Origin: Myxocyprinus asiaticus
Lineage: Eukaryota; Chordata; Actinopteri; Cypriniformes; Catostomidae
Length of the DNA stretch: 64,000 bases
Reading direction: 5' to 3'
NCBI RefSeq assembly: GCF_019703515.2
Contig: NC_059388.1
Span: forward strand, 943,501 to 1,007,500
Under the pieces are notes generated by a model. That model saw only the letters and a list, made by a program, of their open reading frames with translations. It was not told the origin of the DNA and did not search any database. Every line of letters starts with the position of its first letter. Position 1 is the stretch's first letter. Positions 49,401-52,825 of this stretch are shown piece after piece. A program made the position numbers and the translations under genes.

Positions 49401-52400
49401 TGCCTTCTTTTTTTGAAGTGAAGTATTTAGTCTATTGCTGATGTTTATCACTGTATTTAAATTCATTTAGATAAAATACAGTGTTTTCTAGTTTATCAGT
49501 ATATATTAAGTATACATTTATGTTTAACGTGTTCGCCCTATTTGTTTCACCCTCGCGAAAAATAATCATGGTTTTACTATATTAATATCGTGGCAACCAT
49601 GACTGTAGTAAAAATGGTTAATTTTGTGGATACTATGGTTTCACCACAAATACATGGTTAAACTTTGGTTACTGTCAGGGACTTAGATTCTGGGGTGATG
49701 GGGGAGGTAACCCCTTTCATCAATAACCAAAACAAGCAAGTACAAACCCCCCGTTATTTATACCATGATCAATGGAAACATGGGTAAATGCTTCACACTG
49801 CATGAAACCTATTCAAGGCTACATACAGAGAAGTTGCATAATAAACTCATCACCTTTACTTTGTTAATTCTTGGAGTACAAAAACCTTTGTAACTTCATT
49901 TATATGGTGACTAGATTCACAACGTTGGACTGCCACCAGTACCGCATCGAAGCGTCCATCAGTATTAAGTATAGCAAATTTAATATCACCCCCTTGTGGT
50001 CTCCCAACGCTATTACGCCAGAGTACTTTAAACTAAAGGCCAACTGACAGTGAATTAGAAAGAAAAAATATTAGGCTTCTAATTTAAATGTTGGCTAATG
50101 TTAATTTATCAACGCCTGAAAAACGTATCGAGAAAATAACGTGCCGATCAATGTATCTATATTTTATGACATTACTAGTCATTTGATAGCACTGTGTGAG
50201 AAACAGGGTGAAAAGTAACCCTGATAGCACATGTACATCACCCAGACATCTATTTGATCTGTGTGTTTACATCTGGAAGATGTATTTTTTTTTTTTGTTG
50301 TTTGCTCATCTGCAATAAGTCTTTGAGACGTATGTCAATAAGTATGTCTCGGATGTACATAAGATATATAGCAGATGTCTTTGAGACGTTTATGATTTAA
50401 AATGTTTGTAAATCAGATTTTTTTTAAAGATGTTTAGCAGATGTTTAATTAAATTTTGATGCTTTCCAGATGAAAGGATCTAAAAGAGAGATGTATGTGT
50501 GCCATCTGGGAAGTGTGTATAAACTGATAATCTGCCGTTTTACTCGTGGTTCGAGTGAAAGTGAATAAAAGTCATTGTTGTTGTAACGCCTCTAGTGTTC
50601 ATTTCACCAGGAAACTGCTGCGATACAATTCCAAACAACACATTGTATGCCACCCATACAACACGTCTCAAAGGACACAAGCCATTTTGGAATTGTACAT
50701 TTAATCATCCTGAAAATAGTGCAGTAAATACAATATAGTTTGAAAAAGAATATCTTACTAGTTGGCAGTGACACAGTCTCTTGCATCTGTAGCTTTCCAT
50801 CCATCATTGATATTATATCCAGATGGTACCCCGTTCCGGGATCTAAATTCTCCACTTTGCATTCAAAATGGGAGGAATTGTCCTGGTCTTGGTGACAGTC
50901 TATTGAGTCATTGTGTCTTTCCCTGATATACACTGTGTATTGACATTTCACATCTTCAGTATCTAGCGTGATTAATATAGATTCTGTGGTAGAAATGGAC
51001 TTCACAATGTTGACGCTACATTGCTGTGTATTCACCACCATGGTACTCTGAAAAAGATACAAACAATTTTCACCGAGCTGGCAAAACACCATTTTAGCCA
51101 CTTTTGGGCAAATAATTGTACATGGGTAGTTGATATGTATTGTAGTCTGACATGCTATGCTCTATCTAAAACTATCCCTATTGAAAACAACAACAGGACC
51201 ATTAGAATAGATTCTAATTGTTTACACTACAAATACCATTATGAGTGTATTAATTAATTTCATTAAGATTTAATGGTTTGTTTTGGTTTCCAACACAGAT
51301 ATGTATTGTTCCAAATGGTATCCTCTAAACATAACATATCACTAGTAGAAGCCTACACATTACCAGTAAAGATTTTTTTACTGATATTTTCCATTAAAAC
51401 CATCACAATTGCTGTTATGACCATTAAATATATATTACTATTTCAGTGATGTTTTGTATAATTTTTTCTTGTTTTTTTGTTTTTTCCTCCAGCGAGGACT
51501 TTAAACAGCAATTTGCTAATTCTTGTATGATTATTATTCATGCAGCTTTTGGGACCTCATATTAATGCAATACTCAAACAAATGTTTAAAAGTACAAGTA
51601 ACCTACAAAAGTATGTCACACTATTTAGCATGTGTGACTAGGGAAGGCAAAATTTTGGTTAAAATTGGTAAAATAAATAAATAAATTGTATTATTATTAT
51701 TAGTAACCAATTAGAGCACCTGAAATATATACATTCCCTTATTCATTTTAACCTAAAATCTTGATGTTGAAAAAATATATAATAAAAAAATACATTTCCA
51801 ATATTATTTGTATACTTGGAACACACAAAAAATAATGTCTTTTGCATTATATAAGAAATTACCAAATCATGTGTGTTAACTTTAAAGATAACACAGTTTT
51901 CAAACAAACATTTTTACAAAAAGAAGTTTCACATTTACAAAACAAAATGTTTTTGAAAACCGTGTTTGTCAAATATTAATAGAACATACTGATAGTTAAA
52001 TAGTTTGCTAGTGAACTCCCCCTGTGGTTACTTTGCTAGGACAGGGGTTTTCAAACGTTTTTGAAAAGGACCCCCAAATATGATGATCCTCTTGCAAGGG
52101 ACCCCCTTCCTAAATTAAAAAGGTTGCTATGTATATTTACGTTTAAAGACCCCATTTATTGTAAGGAAAATTATACATGCGATATTATAAAGACAACATG
52201 TTTTTTTTCAAAATTAAATAATTTGCTTTTATATTGTTATGATACTCAAGTCAAAATAAATTATCAAAATATTATCTGGACGTTTTTTAATTTGGATTAA
52301 GATGACAGCGCTTCTTTTTTCTAATCAATATTAGACAAATGTTAAATGTAAAACATAGTCTTTAGAAAGCAGAGTAAAACAGTCATAATGTGAAATTCAA

Positions 52401-52825
52401 TACATGTAAAATATTTTCATGATATTTTCTGCAGACCCCCTAGCAGCCCCTTGTGGGGCCCCTGGGGGTCCCTGGACCCCAGTTTGAAAACCCCTGAGAA
52501 CTTGAGGGGAACTTCATACATCCAATAAAAATCAACAAAACAACCACTGATTAAAAGTCATTGAGCAAAAATGGCTCAGAAAAGTTTGTTCTGAGAAAAG
52601 CTCTTGCAGCATTTGTTTGATATTTTGTTATCTAATGTAATGGCTCTAAGACATTTTGTATTTTGTATGCAAATACTTTTTGGGGTCACTGTTTGTTAAC
52701 CCATATAAACGTTTCCTTAACATCAGTAATAAAACCAGGTTTTCAAAATTAATATGTTAATTAAAACTTACCAATATTCCACATGCTACCCAAACAGCTA
52801 CAGGAATGGCATTACTTTTCAGCAT
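2110..52825 (-). CDS. ptprb: ptprb (VE-PTP), 5' half: signal peptide and 14 FN3 repeats over 15 exons (gene-level entry)
   Basis: Receptor-type protein tyrosine phosphatase beta is a type I membrane protein, best known from endothelium, where it opposes Tie2 and VE-cadherin phosphorylation. The identification rests on a series of minus-strand exons, each encoding one FN3 repeat of about 88 residues. They correspond one by one, in order, to FN3 repeats 1 and 3-15 of vertebrate PTPRB. Diagnostic matches include the [11 protein letters not shown] string of repeat 15 and AGLQN in repeat 3. Exon 1 encodes a signal peptide and ends in phase 0. All later junctions are phase 1 with GT/AG sites. The 3' half, including the membrane segment and phosphatase domain, lies beyond the left edge. 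Repeat 2 was not found, and repeat 6 carries a frameshift, so I cannot say whether this locus makes full-length protein. Ptprj and ptprh have similar FN3 arrays, but the matches favour ptprb. Confidence 0.88.
2684..2932 (-). CDS. ptprb: ptprb exon: FN3 repeat 14
   Basis: A 249-nt phase 1-1 exon, acceptor tttttcag and donor gtcagt. The product is [37 protein letters not shown], then [25 protein letters not shown] and EGRT. It matches repeat 14 ([25 protein letters not shown]). A SINE sits about 45 bp upstream of the acceptor, so a longer open frame running into it is an artefact. Confidence 0.87.
2977..3371 (+). mobile_element. tRNA-derived SINE, A-box deleted
   Basis: It is flanked by a 16-bp target duplication, aagaatgataattgta, at 2,961-2,976 and 3,372-3,387. 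It shares its body (tctcctaagcaaccaaattgg, gttgctagggagggtag, cgcattgggaattgggc) with copies at 38,948, 43,360 and 44,331. The B-box-like gagttcaaatcc remains, but the segment between two CCTGG motifs, which holds the A box in the other copies, is missing. It lies in the intron just upstream of the FN3-14 acceptor. Confidence 0.85.
3388..3997. other. Intron sequence, nothing recognised
   Basis: AT-rich intronic DNA; no exon, RNA gene or clear repeat boundary was seen. Confidence 0.5.
3998..4330 (+). mobile_element. Solo LTR (333 bp)
   Basis: Begins TGTGGCAGCG, ends CTGTTACA, and is flanked by the exact 5-bp duplication CTAAT (3,993-3,997 and 4,331-4,335). Inside are a TATA-like cataaaaggg and a downstream A-rich polyadenylation-like stretch (caattaaaaagcc). 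This is typical of a Ty3/gypsy-type LTR left by LTR-LTR recombination. Confidence 0.8.
4610..4852 (-). mobile_element. Palindromic MITE, copy 1 (left end worn)
   Basis: Built from iterated gcaaatttgccgcaaac units in both orientations around acatgcaaatgag. It ends ...gtttagattttttctaaggg. This is the first of seven copies in the window; small ORFs inside it are by-products of the palindrome. Confidence 0.8.
4853..6788. other. Intron sequence with A-run and TA microsatellite
   Basis: AT-rich intron. It holds a poly-A run near 5,201-5,214 and a TA repeat near 6,072-6,094. No exon or element was recognised. Confidence 0.5.
6789..7631. mobile_element. Non-autonomous hAT element with exact 8-bp target duplication
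   Basis: Termini CAGGGTTGGGGAGTAAC and GTAACCCTTCCAACCCTG are inverted repeats. The flanks carry the identical octamer ctcatact at 6,781-6,788 and 7,632-7,639, the duplication length of the hAT superfamily. The 843-bp interior is AT-rich and non-coding. Confidence 0.88.
8511..9607 (+). mobile_element. Candidate LTR followed by primer-binding-site-like sequence
   Basis: Starts TGTAAGGCTGG and ends ATATAACA; two bases later comes TGGCGAGAGACTC (9,610), placed as a retroviral or LTR-retrotransposon primer binding site would be. Inside are a TATA-like tatttaagg (9,093) and an AATAAA signal (about 9,287). No gag or pol follows, and no matching second LTR is present, so this would be a remnant. 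The boundaries are inferred. Confidence 0.35.
10050..10607 (+). mobile_element. Tc1-type MITE
   Basis: The ends cactaccgctcaaaagttt and aaacttttgaccggtagtg are inverted repeats of a common teleost non-autonomous Tc1 family. The left TA target base pair is at 10,048-10,049. The interior is non-coding and has a poly-A stretch. Confidence 0.75.
12353..13395. other. Intron sequence, nothing recognised
   Basis: AT-rich intron upstream of the FN3-13 donor side. A poly-A stretch near 13,180-13,195 is the only notable feature. Confidence 0.5.
13396..13659 (-). CDS. ptprb: ptprb exon: FN3 repeat 13
   Basis: A 264-nt phase 1-1 exon, acceptor tccccag and donor gtgaat. The product is [39 protein letters not shown], then [28 protein letters not shown]. 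It matches repeat 13 (HLSFRWTASEGEL, LLQGRMYKMVIVTHSGELSN). The intron to repeat 14 is 10.5 kb and carries the nested transposon block. Confidence 0.87.
13660..14928. other. Intron sequence, nothing recognised
   Basis: Intron between FN3-13 and FN3-12. No exon, RNA gene or transposon end was recognised. Confidence 0.5.
14929..15198 (-). CDS. ptprb: ptprb exon: FN3 repeat 12
   Basis: A 270-nt phase 1-1 exon, acceptor gtttcag and donor gtaaga. The product is [37 protein letters not shown], then [16 protein letters not shown]. It matches repeat 12, which shares the unusual KAAGV in place of the common SGDVD. One sequon (ANTS) equals RNTSEPA in mammals. Confidence 0.88.
15377..15640 (-). CDS. 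ptprb: ptprb exon: FN3 repeat 11
   Basis: A 264-nt phase 1-1 exon, acceptor ccacag and donor gtgaga. The product is [40 protein letters not shown], then [32 protein letters not shown]. The IPKHVFEHTFHRL string of mammalian repeat 11 is recognisable. It lies only 178 bp from the repeat 12 exon, the shortest intron here. Confidence 0.88.
15641..16808. other. Intron sequence, nothing recognised
   Basis: AT-rich intron between FN3-11 and FN3-10, with no recognisable element. Confidence 0.5.
16809..17072 (-). CDS. ptprb: ptprb exon: FN3 repeat 10
   Basis: A 264-nt phase 1-1 exon, acceptor tttttcag and donor gtaaaa. The product is [43 protein letters not shown], with [17 protein letters not shown] and EGRT. 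FNDTQV corresponds to FNDMKV in mammalian repeat 10. Four sequons are visible. Confidence 0.88.
17760..17885 (-). repeat. tRNA-like SINE fragment
   Basis: The minus strand reads tagctcaactgatagacc, like a tRNA A-box region. The downstream gcttgtaaacgtagttgg matches a second fragment at 49,060-49,160. It is too short to place boundaries. Confidence 0.4.
18110..18373 (-). CDS. ptprb: ptprb exon: FN3 repeat 9
   Basis: A 264-nt phase 1-1 exon between a weak acceptor (catctag) and donor gtgagt. It has no internal methionine start, so it is easily missed. Translation gives [23 protein letters not shown], then [38 protein letters not shown] and PGRT. It matches repeat 9 (NSARSDYLRVSW, NECVFVQLVPGRLYSVTV). 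Sequons NST, NRS and NST are present. Confidence 0.86.
18500..19595. mobile_element. MITE with agttcacccaaaaatga ends, split by a SINE3
   Basis: The left arm starts with agttcacccaaaaatga, followed by catcatttactcaccctcat. The right arm ends with gagtaaatgatgacagaatt and tcattttgggtgaact, the inverted counterpart. This is one of the commonest cyprinid MITE types. The short ORF at 18,522-18,737 is part of it. Confidence 0.8.
18920..19490 (-). mobile_element. SINE3: 5S rRNA-derived SINE with L2-like tail
   Basis: On the minus strand the head (19,490 to about 19,385) reads gccatatcaccctgcagc, then gctaagcagggttgagcctg and tggatgggagacctcctggg, close to 5S rRNA with its internal promoter region. 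The other end (18,920-18,980) carries the L2/CR1-type tail, aaagtgctttgagtgcc and agcgctatataaatataagg followed by an ATT-rich tract. Head, body and tail are all present. It lies inside the surrounding MITE. Confidence 0.85.
19596..20645. other. Intron sequence, nothing recognised
   Basis: AT-rich intron between FN3-9 and FN3-8; only poly-T and poly-A runs were noted. Confidence 0.5.
20646..20906 (-). CDS. ptprb: ptprb exon: FN3 repeat 8
   Basis: A 261-nt phase 1-1 exon, acceptor tttttag and donor gtaaga. The product is [36 protein letters not shown]..., [28 protein letters not shown]...QRT. It aligns with repeat 8 ([31 protein letters not shown]). Confidence 0.88.
21081..21337 (+). mobile_element. 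Palindromic MITE, copy 2 (complete)
   Basis: A complete 257-bp copy starting cccttacaaaaaatctaaac and ending ctctcgattttcataaggg. Both arms consist of repeated gcaaacttgccgc-like units. Confidence 0.85.
21338..22740. other. Intron sequence, nothing recognised
   Basis: AT-rich intron between FN3-8 and FN3-7. A poly-A run lies near 22,391-22,405. No exon or element was recognised. Confidence 0.5.
23187..24021. mobile_element. hAT-like element with tagggtgaccata ends
   Basis: Termini tagggtgaccata and tatggtcaccc ta are inverted. The flanks read (g)gctatgg at 23,179-23,186 and (a)gctatgg at 24,022-24,029, an 8-bp duplication with one mismatch. The arms share the aagaggac motif. It is inserted in the larger MITE and carries a short zinc-finger reading frame. 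Confidence 0.75.
23358..23678 (-). pseudogene. Zinc-finger fragment inside the hAT-like element
   Basis: An open frame begins [13 protein letters not shown], followed by a CxxC...H...H pattern (ECMTC at about residue 27, DLEAH and SAKH further on), resembling the BED-like or C2H2 DNA-binding N-terminus of transposon-derived proteins. The frame then runs into non-homologous sequence. No catalytic region follows, so this is probably the remaining first coding exon of a transposase. Confidence 0.45.
24617..24883 (-). CDS. ptprb: ptprb exon: FN3 repeat 7
   Basis: A 267-nt phase 1-1 exon, acceptor tcctcag and donor gtaacg. The product is [25 protein letters not shown]..., with [16 protein letters not shown] and the closing [10 protein letters not shown]...ECRT. 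It matches repeat 7 of mammalian PTPRB (GMTSSLFTNW, VVTTVSGG). The conserved PGRLY turn has diverged to AGALHK. Sequons NAS, NIS and NIT are present. Confidence 0.87.
24884..25503. other. Intron sequence, nothing recognised
   Basis: Intron between FN3-7 and FN3-6; no element or exon was recognised. Confidence 0.5.
25504..25777 (-). CDS. ptprb: ptprb exon: FN3 repeat 6, frameshifted
   Basis: Both splice sites are good (acceptor ttttcag, donor gtatgc), but the exon is 274 nt, not a multiple of three, unlike every other FN3 exon here. The first third reads [26 protein letters not shown] in the expected frame. The rest, [12 protein letters not shown] and [13 protein letters not shown], is in the +1 frame. 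The switch falls at about 25,660-25,680, where the plus strand has a run of five A (25,661-25,665), a natural place for a one-base insertion or base-calling error. As written, the expected frame reaches a stop within the exon. Skipping the exon would keep frame. Confidence 0.8.
26063..26332 (-). CDS. ptprb: ptprb exon: FN3 repeat 5
   Basis: A 270-nt exon, phase 1-1, acceptor actgcag and donor gtataa. The product is [12 protein letters not shown]..., with [15 protein letters not shown] and [18 protein letters not shown], matching repeat 5 (SPPAGDWEQ, VESGNL). Several sequons are present (ENLS, SNGS, NQT). The usual terminal GRT is GEI here, a divergence that does not affect frame. Confidence 0.85.
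26333..26902. other. Intron sequence with long poly-A
   Basis: Holds a 28-base A run near 26,576-26,603 and a poly-T stretch near 26,850-26,880. Nothing else was recognised. Confidence 0.5.
26903..27205. mobile_element. MITE fragment of the aacactttacaataagg type
   Basis: Starts aacactttacaataagg and contains the family-typical ctgtaaaagtattgttcat and gttaactaatgtagtta. The matching right terminus was not found, so the right boundary is approximate. Confidence 0.5.
27691..29264 (+). mobile_element. Apparently intact Tc1-like transposon (1,574 bp)
   Basis: Flanked by TA on both sides (27,689-27,690 and 29,265-29,266). The terminal inverted repeats are about 200 bp and nearly identical. Each carries two direct-repeat motifs, an outer one (tctcaataaattagaatg) and an inner one (tctcaaaaaattagaata), the IR/DR layout used by Sleeping Beauty-type elements for transposase binding. 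The outermost base of the right end differs from the left (ccta for cctg). The transposase frame is open throughout. Confidence 0.92.
27947..28984 (+). CDS. Tc1-family transposase, full length (DD34E)
   Basis: The 345-codon frame encodes a cut-and-paste DNA transposase acting on the flanking inverted repeats. The N-terminus has two helix-turn-helix regions (about residues 17-70 and 90-140) separated by a basic GRKKCGRKR linker. The catalytic triad is complete: Asp in FSDESKF, Asp in FQQDLAPAH, and Glu in DLNPIENLW, with 34 residues between the second Asp and the Glu. The end, [19 protein letters not shown], is the usual family C-terminus. The true start may be the second methionine (MGKTADLT, 27,983), typical for the family; the first 12 codons would then be leader. 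No stop or frameshift was found, so activity is plausible but unproven. Confidence 0.92.
   Translation: MVSQFGSLGYTIMGKTADLTVVQKTIIDTLHKEGKPQTFIAKEAGCSQSAVSKHVNRKLSGRKKCGRKRCTTNRENRSLMIVKQNRFKNLGELHMEWTEAGVKASRATTHRRVKEFGYSCRIPLVKPLLNHRQRQRRLTWAKEKKNWTVAQWSKVLFSDESKFCISFGNQGPRVWWKGGEAHSPSCLKSSVKFPQSVMIWGAMSSAGVGPLCFLKTKVTAPVYQEILKHFMLPSADQLFKDADFIFQQDLAPAHIAKSTKSWLNDHGVGVLDWPANSPDLNPIENLWGIVKRKMRNKRPKNADELKATVKETWASIPPQQCHKLITSMPRRIEAVIKAKGAPTKY
29599..29862 (-). CDS. ptprb: ptprb exon: FN3 repeat 4
   Basis: A 264-nt exon, phase 1-1, acceptor tatacag and donor gtgagt. The product begins [15 protein letters not shown], has the core tryptophan in [15 protein letters not shown], the [12 protein letters not shown] turn and the closing GRTG. 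It matches repeat 4 (VSNLKVTNDGS in mammals). Its donor side lies about 50 bp from the end of the MITE that hosts the intact Tc1-like element. Confidence 0.88.
29863..30854. other. Intron sequence, nothing recognised
   Basis: AT-rich intron upstream of FN3-4; no exon or repeat boundary was seen. Confidence 0.5.
30855..31102 (-). mobile_element. Palindromic MITE, copy 3 (complete)
   Basis: Starts cccttacgaaaatcgagag and ends tagatattttgtaaggg, flanked by TA on each side. It is 248 bp long. The internal motif tttgtggcaaacttgcggc is typical. Confidence 0.85.
31395..31664 (+). mobile_element. Palindromic MITE, copy 4
   Basis: Starts cccttgcaaaaaaatg and ends ctctcgatttttgtaagg, flanked by AT and AAT. 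It is about 270 bp, in the opposite orientation to copy 3, which is 300 bp away. Confidence 0.83.
31665..32231. other. Intron sequence, nothing recognised
   Basis: AT-rich intron between the fourth palindromic MITE and FN3-3. Confidence 0.5.
32232..32495 (-). CDS. ptprb: ptprb exon: FN3 repeat 3
   Basis: This 264-nt phase 1-1 exon has acceptor ctatag and donor gtattt. The product runs [10 protein letters not shown]...SLEVSW...[12 protein letters not shown]...AGLQNS...QAQT. The AGLQN string and the spacing match repeat 3 of vertebrate PTPRB rather than repeat 2. Sequons NDT, NVT and NST are present. A full-length L1 begins only about 80 bp upstream of the acceptor, on the opposite strand. Confidence 0.85.
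32718..33236 (+). pseudogene. L1 copy A ORF1 (RNA-binding protein), truncated
   Basis: 172 codons start [21 protein letters not shown] coiled-coil-like middle leads to [21 protein letters not shown], the hallmark of the L1 ORF1p RNA-recognition domain (the transposase 22 family, despite the name). The frame stops at 33,236, and the C-terminal part continues in another frame (to about 33,520: [28 protein letters not shown]). ORF1p normally trimerises and coats L1 RNA. This copy is broken by at least one frameshift. Confidence 0.8.
33413..34300 (+). repeat. Degenerate tandem duplications in the L1 ORF1-ORF2 spacer
   Basis: The segment from 33,413 (caagaaac, then gaagatcg..., ggatggccacaaaatattta) recurs from 33,699 with the same order, an offset of 286 bp. 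The motif ggctggagtttgttttgtgg appears near 33,666 and 33,955, with further worn versions near 34,038, 34,190 and 34,282. ORF1's C-terminal coding sequence is thus partly duplicated. Confidence 0.65.
34412..35110 (+). pseudogene. L1 copy A ORF2 endonuclease domain, broken
   Basis: Frames at 34,412-34,609 and 34,566-34,979 give the APE-type endonuclease: [16 protein letters not shown] with the catalytic Glu, [33 protein letters not shown] with the metal-binding GDFN, then [11 protein letters not shown] (SDH) at about 35,075-35,105. The frames are shifted near 34,600 and 34,980. The domain nicks target DNA to prime reverse transcription. Confidence 0.8.
35112..35490 (-). pseudogene. Tc1-like transposase, N-terminal part only
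   Basis: An open frame starts [20 protein letters not shown] at 35,490 and encodes the paired-like DNA-binding half: two helix-turn-helix units separated by KPRSGRPRK. It extends through [25 protein letters not shown]. The catalytic DDE half is gone. The frame then runs into L1 sequence, so the last residues are not transposase. Confidence 0.82.
35119..35879 (-). mobile_element. Tc1-like fragment inserted in L1 copy A
   Basis: The right end has the terminus cagttgtgctcaaaagtttg on the minus strand, next to TA at 35,880-35,881. The other end has no inverted repeat: the element stops abruptly in the transposase frame against L1 sequence. A deletion removed one terminus together with neighbouring L1 DNA. 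Confidence 0.8.
35882..38480 (+). pseudogene. L1 copy A ORF2 reverse transcriptase and C-terminus, broken
   Basis: Pieces in shifting frames: an RT N-terminal region near 36,100-36,360, then 36,372-37,052 with [15 protein letters not shown] (motif A), [13 protein letters not shown] (motif B) and [10 protein letters not shown]. In motif C the second Asp of YADD is Tyr. A segment after motif B is missing relative to copy B. 37,087-37,470 ([21 protein letters not shown]) and 37,685-38,480 form the thumb and C-terminal regions, ending in a degenerate zinc-knuckle-like area (HVFWGC). No enzyme could be made from this copy. Confidence 0.82.
38606..38931. other. Intron sequence between L1 and SINE
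   Basis: Unique-looking AT-rich DNA; nothing recognised. Confidence 0.5.
38948..39381 (-). mobile_element. tRNA-derived SINE, complete
   Basis: Target duplication agcattgcttattctt at 38,932-38,947 and 39,382-39,397. The minus strand starts ggggcctgggtggctcagcg (A-box region) and has gagttcgaatcc (B box), the shared SINE body, and an A-rich tail beyond ggggagaaaagg. This is the best-preserved copy of the family in the window. Confidence 0.88.
39678..40499 (+). pseudogene. L2 ORF1 with SGNH esterase domain
   Basis: 273 codons. An N-terminal [10 protein letters not shown] region with a coiled-coil-like helix is followed by an SGNH-hydrolase fold: [12 protein letters not shown] with the GDS nucleophile at about residues 135-137, ISGARASD, and IHVGTND at about 182-187. 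Such esterases are known from ORF1 of CR1 and L2 retrotransposons. The catalytic His block (HPS motif) lies at the end in a different frame, past a frameshift near 40,450, so the encoded enzyme would lack it. Confidence 0.82.
40813..41430 (+). pseudogene. L2 ORF2 endonuclease domain
   Basis: [16 protein letters not shown] (about 40,813), [14 protein letters not shown] with the catalytic Glu, [31 protein letters not shown] (the usual GDFN is GDFS), and [15 protein letters not shown] are apurinic-endonuclease motifs. The final SDH motif is split: the sequence stops at SDD-IS at the solo LTR and resumes near 41,888 with ctcagatcattacctc. Confidence 0.82.
41437..41885 (-). mobile_element. Solo LTR (449 bp) in the L2
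   Basis: On the minus strand it runs TGTAACGTCTCAGC...GTTTGTTACA with a TATA-like gtgtatttaagc and AATAAACAC near the end. The flanks are ctcaa and ctcag, a 5-bp duplication with one mismatch. The L2 endonuclease reads through at this point (SDH motif), confirming insertion. Confidence 0.82.
41930..43310 (+). pseudogene. L2 ORF2 linker and reverse transcriptase, broken
   Basis: Pieces: 41,973-42,155 (linker), 42,198-42,455 ([16 protein letters not shown]), 42,717-42,980 ([40 protein letters not shown]) and 42,980-43,312 ([20 protein letters not shown] as motif [19 protein letters not shown] as motif [14 protein letters not shown] as motif C). The catalytic YADD has become YANN, so both Asp residues are lost. 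Stops at 42,153 and 42,978 and frame changes confirm a dead copy. Confidence 0.85.
43360..43773 (+). mobile_element. tRNA-derived SINE in the L2
   Basis: Target duplication aaagattggatgg at 43,347-43,359 and 43,774-43,786. The head ctggtgtagctcagtgag is tRNA-like. The B box is damaged (gagtgaatcc). The L2 frame resumes directly after the duplication ([10 protein letters not shown]). Confidence 0.87.
43787..44330 (+). pseudogene. L2 reverse transcriptase C-terminal region
   Basis: The frame at 43,831-44,271 ([73 protein letters not shown]) is the conserved L2/CR1 C-terminal region. It degenerates before the next SINE at 44,331. Confidence 0.8.
44331..44651 (-). mobile_element. tRNA-derived SINE, 5'-truncated, in the L2 3' region
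   Basis: The minus strand begins inside the body (gttgctagggtggtagtc), lacking the tRNA-like head. It ends in the A-rich tail at 44,331-44,350. The L2 3' UTR resumes at 44,652. Confidence 0.75.
45013..47190. other. Intron sequence with hAT fragment and AT microsatellite
   Basis: Holds a fragment at 45,715-45,845 ending aaaagtaacccaacactg (hAT-type terminus) and a pure AT repeat at 46,373-46,425. No exon resembling FN3 repeat 2 was seen on the minus strand. Confidence 0.5.
46373..46425. repeat. AT dinucleotide microsatellite
   Basis: About 26 uninterrupted AT units. Confidence 0.95.
47190..47731. repeat. Diverged duplicated segment
   Basis: 47,220-47,400 and 47,530-47,720 share order and motifs (cttgcg[ca]acattg, ataag[tc]cg[cg]taagaa, aaggtgttaacatgcaa, aaggaa[ac]gcc[ga]ttta), an offset of about 315 bp. 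Repeated ttacatgcac motifs suggest arms of a MITE into which palindromic copy 5 inserted. Confidence 0.45.
47732..48000 (-). mobile_element. Palindromic MITE, copy 5 (complete)
   Basis: Starts cccttatgaaaatcaagag and ends gatttttt gtaaggg, with TT on each side; 269 bp. Confidence 0.85.
48098..48313 (+). mobile_element. Palindromic MITE, copy 6 (internally deleted)
   Basis: Starts cccttccaaaaagtctaaac and ends ctctcaatttttgtaaagg, flanked by AT on each side. At 216 bp it lacks part of the first arm. Confidence 0.8.
48432..48690 (-). mobile_element. Palindromic MITE, copy 7
   Basis: Starts cctttacaaaaatctagag and ends tagattttttggaaggg; 259 bp. With copies 5 and 6 it makes three copies in less than 1 kb, in alternating orientation. 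Confidence 0.83.
49060..49165 (-). repeat. tRNA-like SINE fragment
   Basis: The minus strand reads cggtagctcaactgatagaa, then ttgcacttgtggtgcaaagg, like a tRNA 5' half. The adjoining caagcttgtaaatatagc matches the fragment at 17,760-17,885. Confidence 0.45.
49166..50218. other. Intron sequence, nothing recognised
   Basis: AT-rich intron; no exon or defined element was recognised. Confidence 0.5.
50219..50510 (+). mobile_element. MITE of the ccctgatagcacatgtac type, copy a
   Basis: The ends ccctgatagcacatgtac and gtatgtgtgccatctggg are inverted repeats. Both arms carry agatgt and gagacgt motifs. A second copy in the opposite orientation lies at 54,006-54,304. Confidence 0.75.
50514..50626. 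repeat. Uninterrupted copy of the repeat that hosts the 22.8-kb MITE
   Basis: aactgataatctgccg, gtttactcgtgg, aaaagtcattgttgttgta and acgcctctagtgttcat match the two halves at 22,745-22,799 and 24,231-24,290. The join falls near 50,565. Confidence 0.7.
50759..51047 (-). CDS. ptprb: ptprb exon 2: FN3 repeat 1
   Basis: The exon starts after a tttttcag acceptor with Ser-Thr-Met-Val-Val and ends at PTS-A before gtaaga (289 nt, phase 0 to phase 1). It encodes the divergent, cysteine-containing first extracellular repeat: QCSVNIVKS near the start, paired cysteines, an N-glycosylation sequon (DNSS), then the [13 protein letters not shown] turn, equivalent to LQAGTIYNFRIIS in mammals. The signal-proximal position and cysteine pattern identify repeat 1. 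The intron to the next exon is about 18 kb and full of transposons. Confidence 0.8.
51048..52041. other. Intron 1 sequence, nothing recognised
   Basis: AT-rich first intron of ptprb; no element or exon was recognised. Confidence 0.5.
52042..52496. mobile_element. hAT-type MITE with caggggttttcaaac ends
   Basis: Termini caggggttttcaaac and gtttgaaaacccctg are perfect inverted repeats next to GGACCCCCA and its complement. The 8-bp flanks (tgctagga and agaacttg) do not match, so the duplication has decayed or the ends are rearranged. It sits in ptprb intron 1. Confidence 0.75.
52772..52825 (-). CDS. ptprb: ptprb exon 1: start codon and signal peptide
   Basis: An ATG at 52,825 opens 18 codons, [18 protein letters not shown], followed directly by a consensus donor (gtaagt). 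The peptide has a basic N-terminus and a hydrophobic core, as expected of a secretory signal. It resembles the short signal exon of mammalian PTPRB. The exon ends in phase 0 and joins in frame to exon 2 at 51,047. The 5' UTR must lie upstream (52,826 and above); its end and any non-coding exon are not identifiable by eye. This is too short for ordinary ORF calling, and was placed by the donor and the reading frame of exon 2. Confidence 0.75.
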
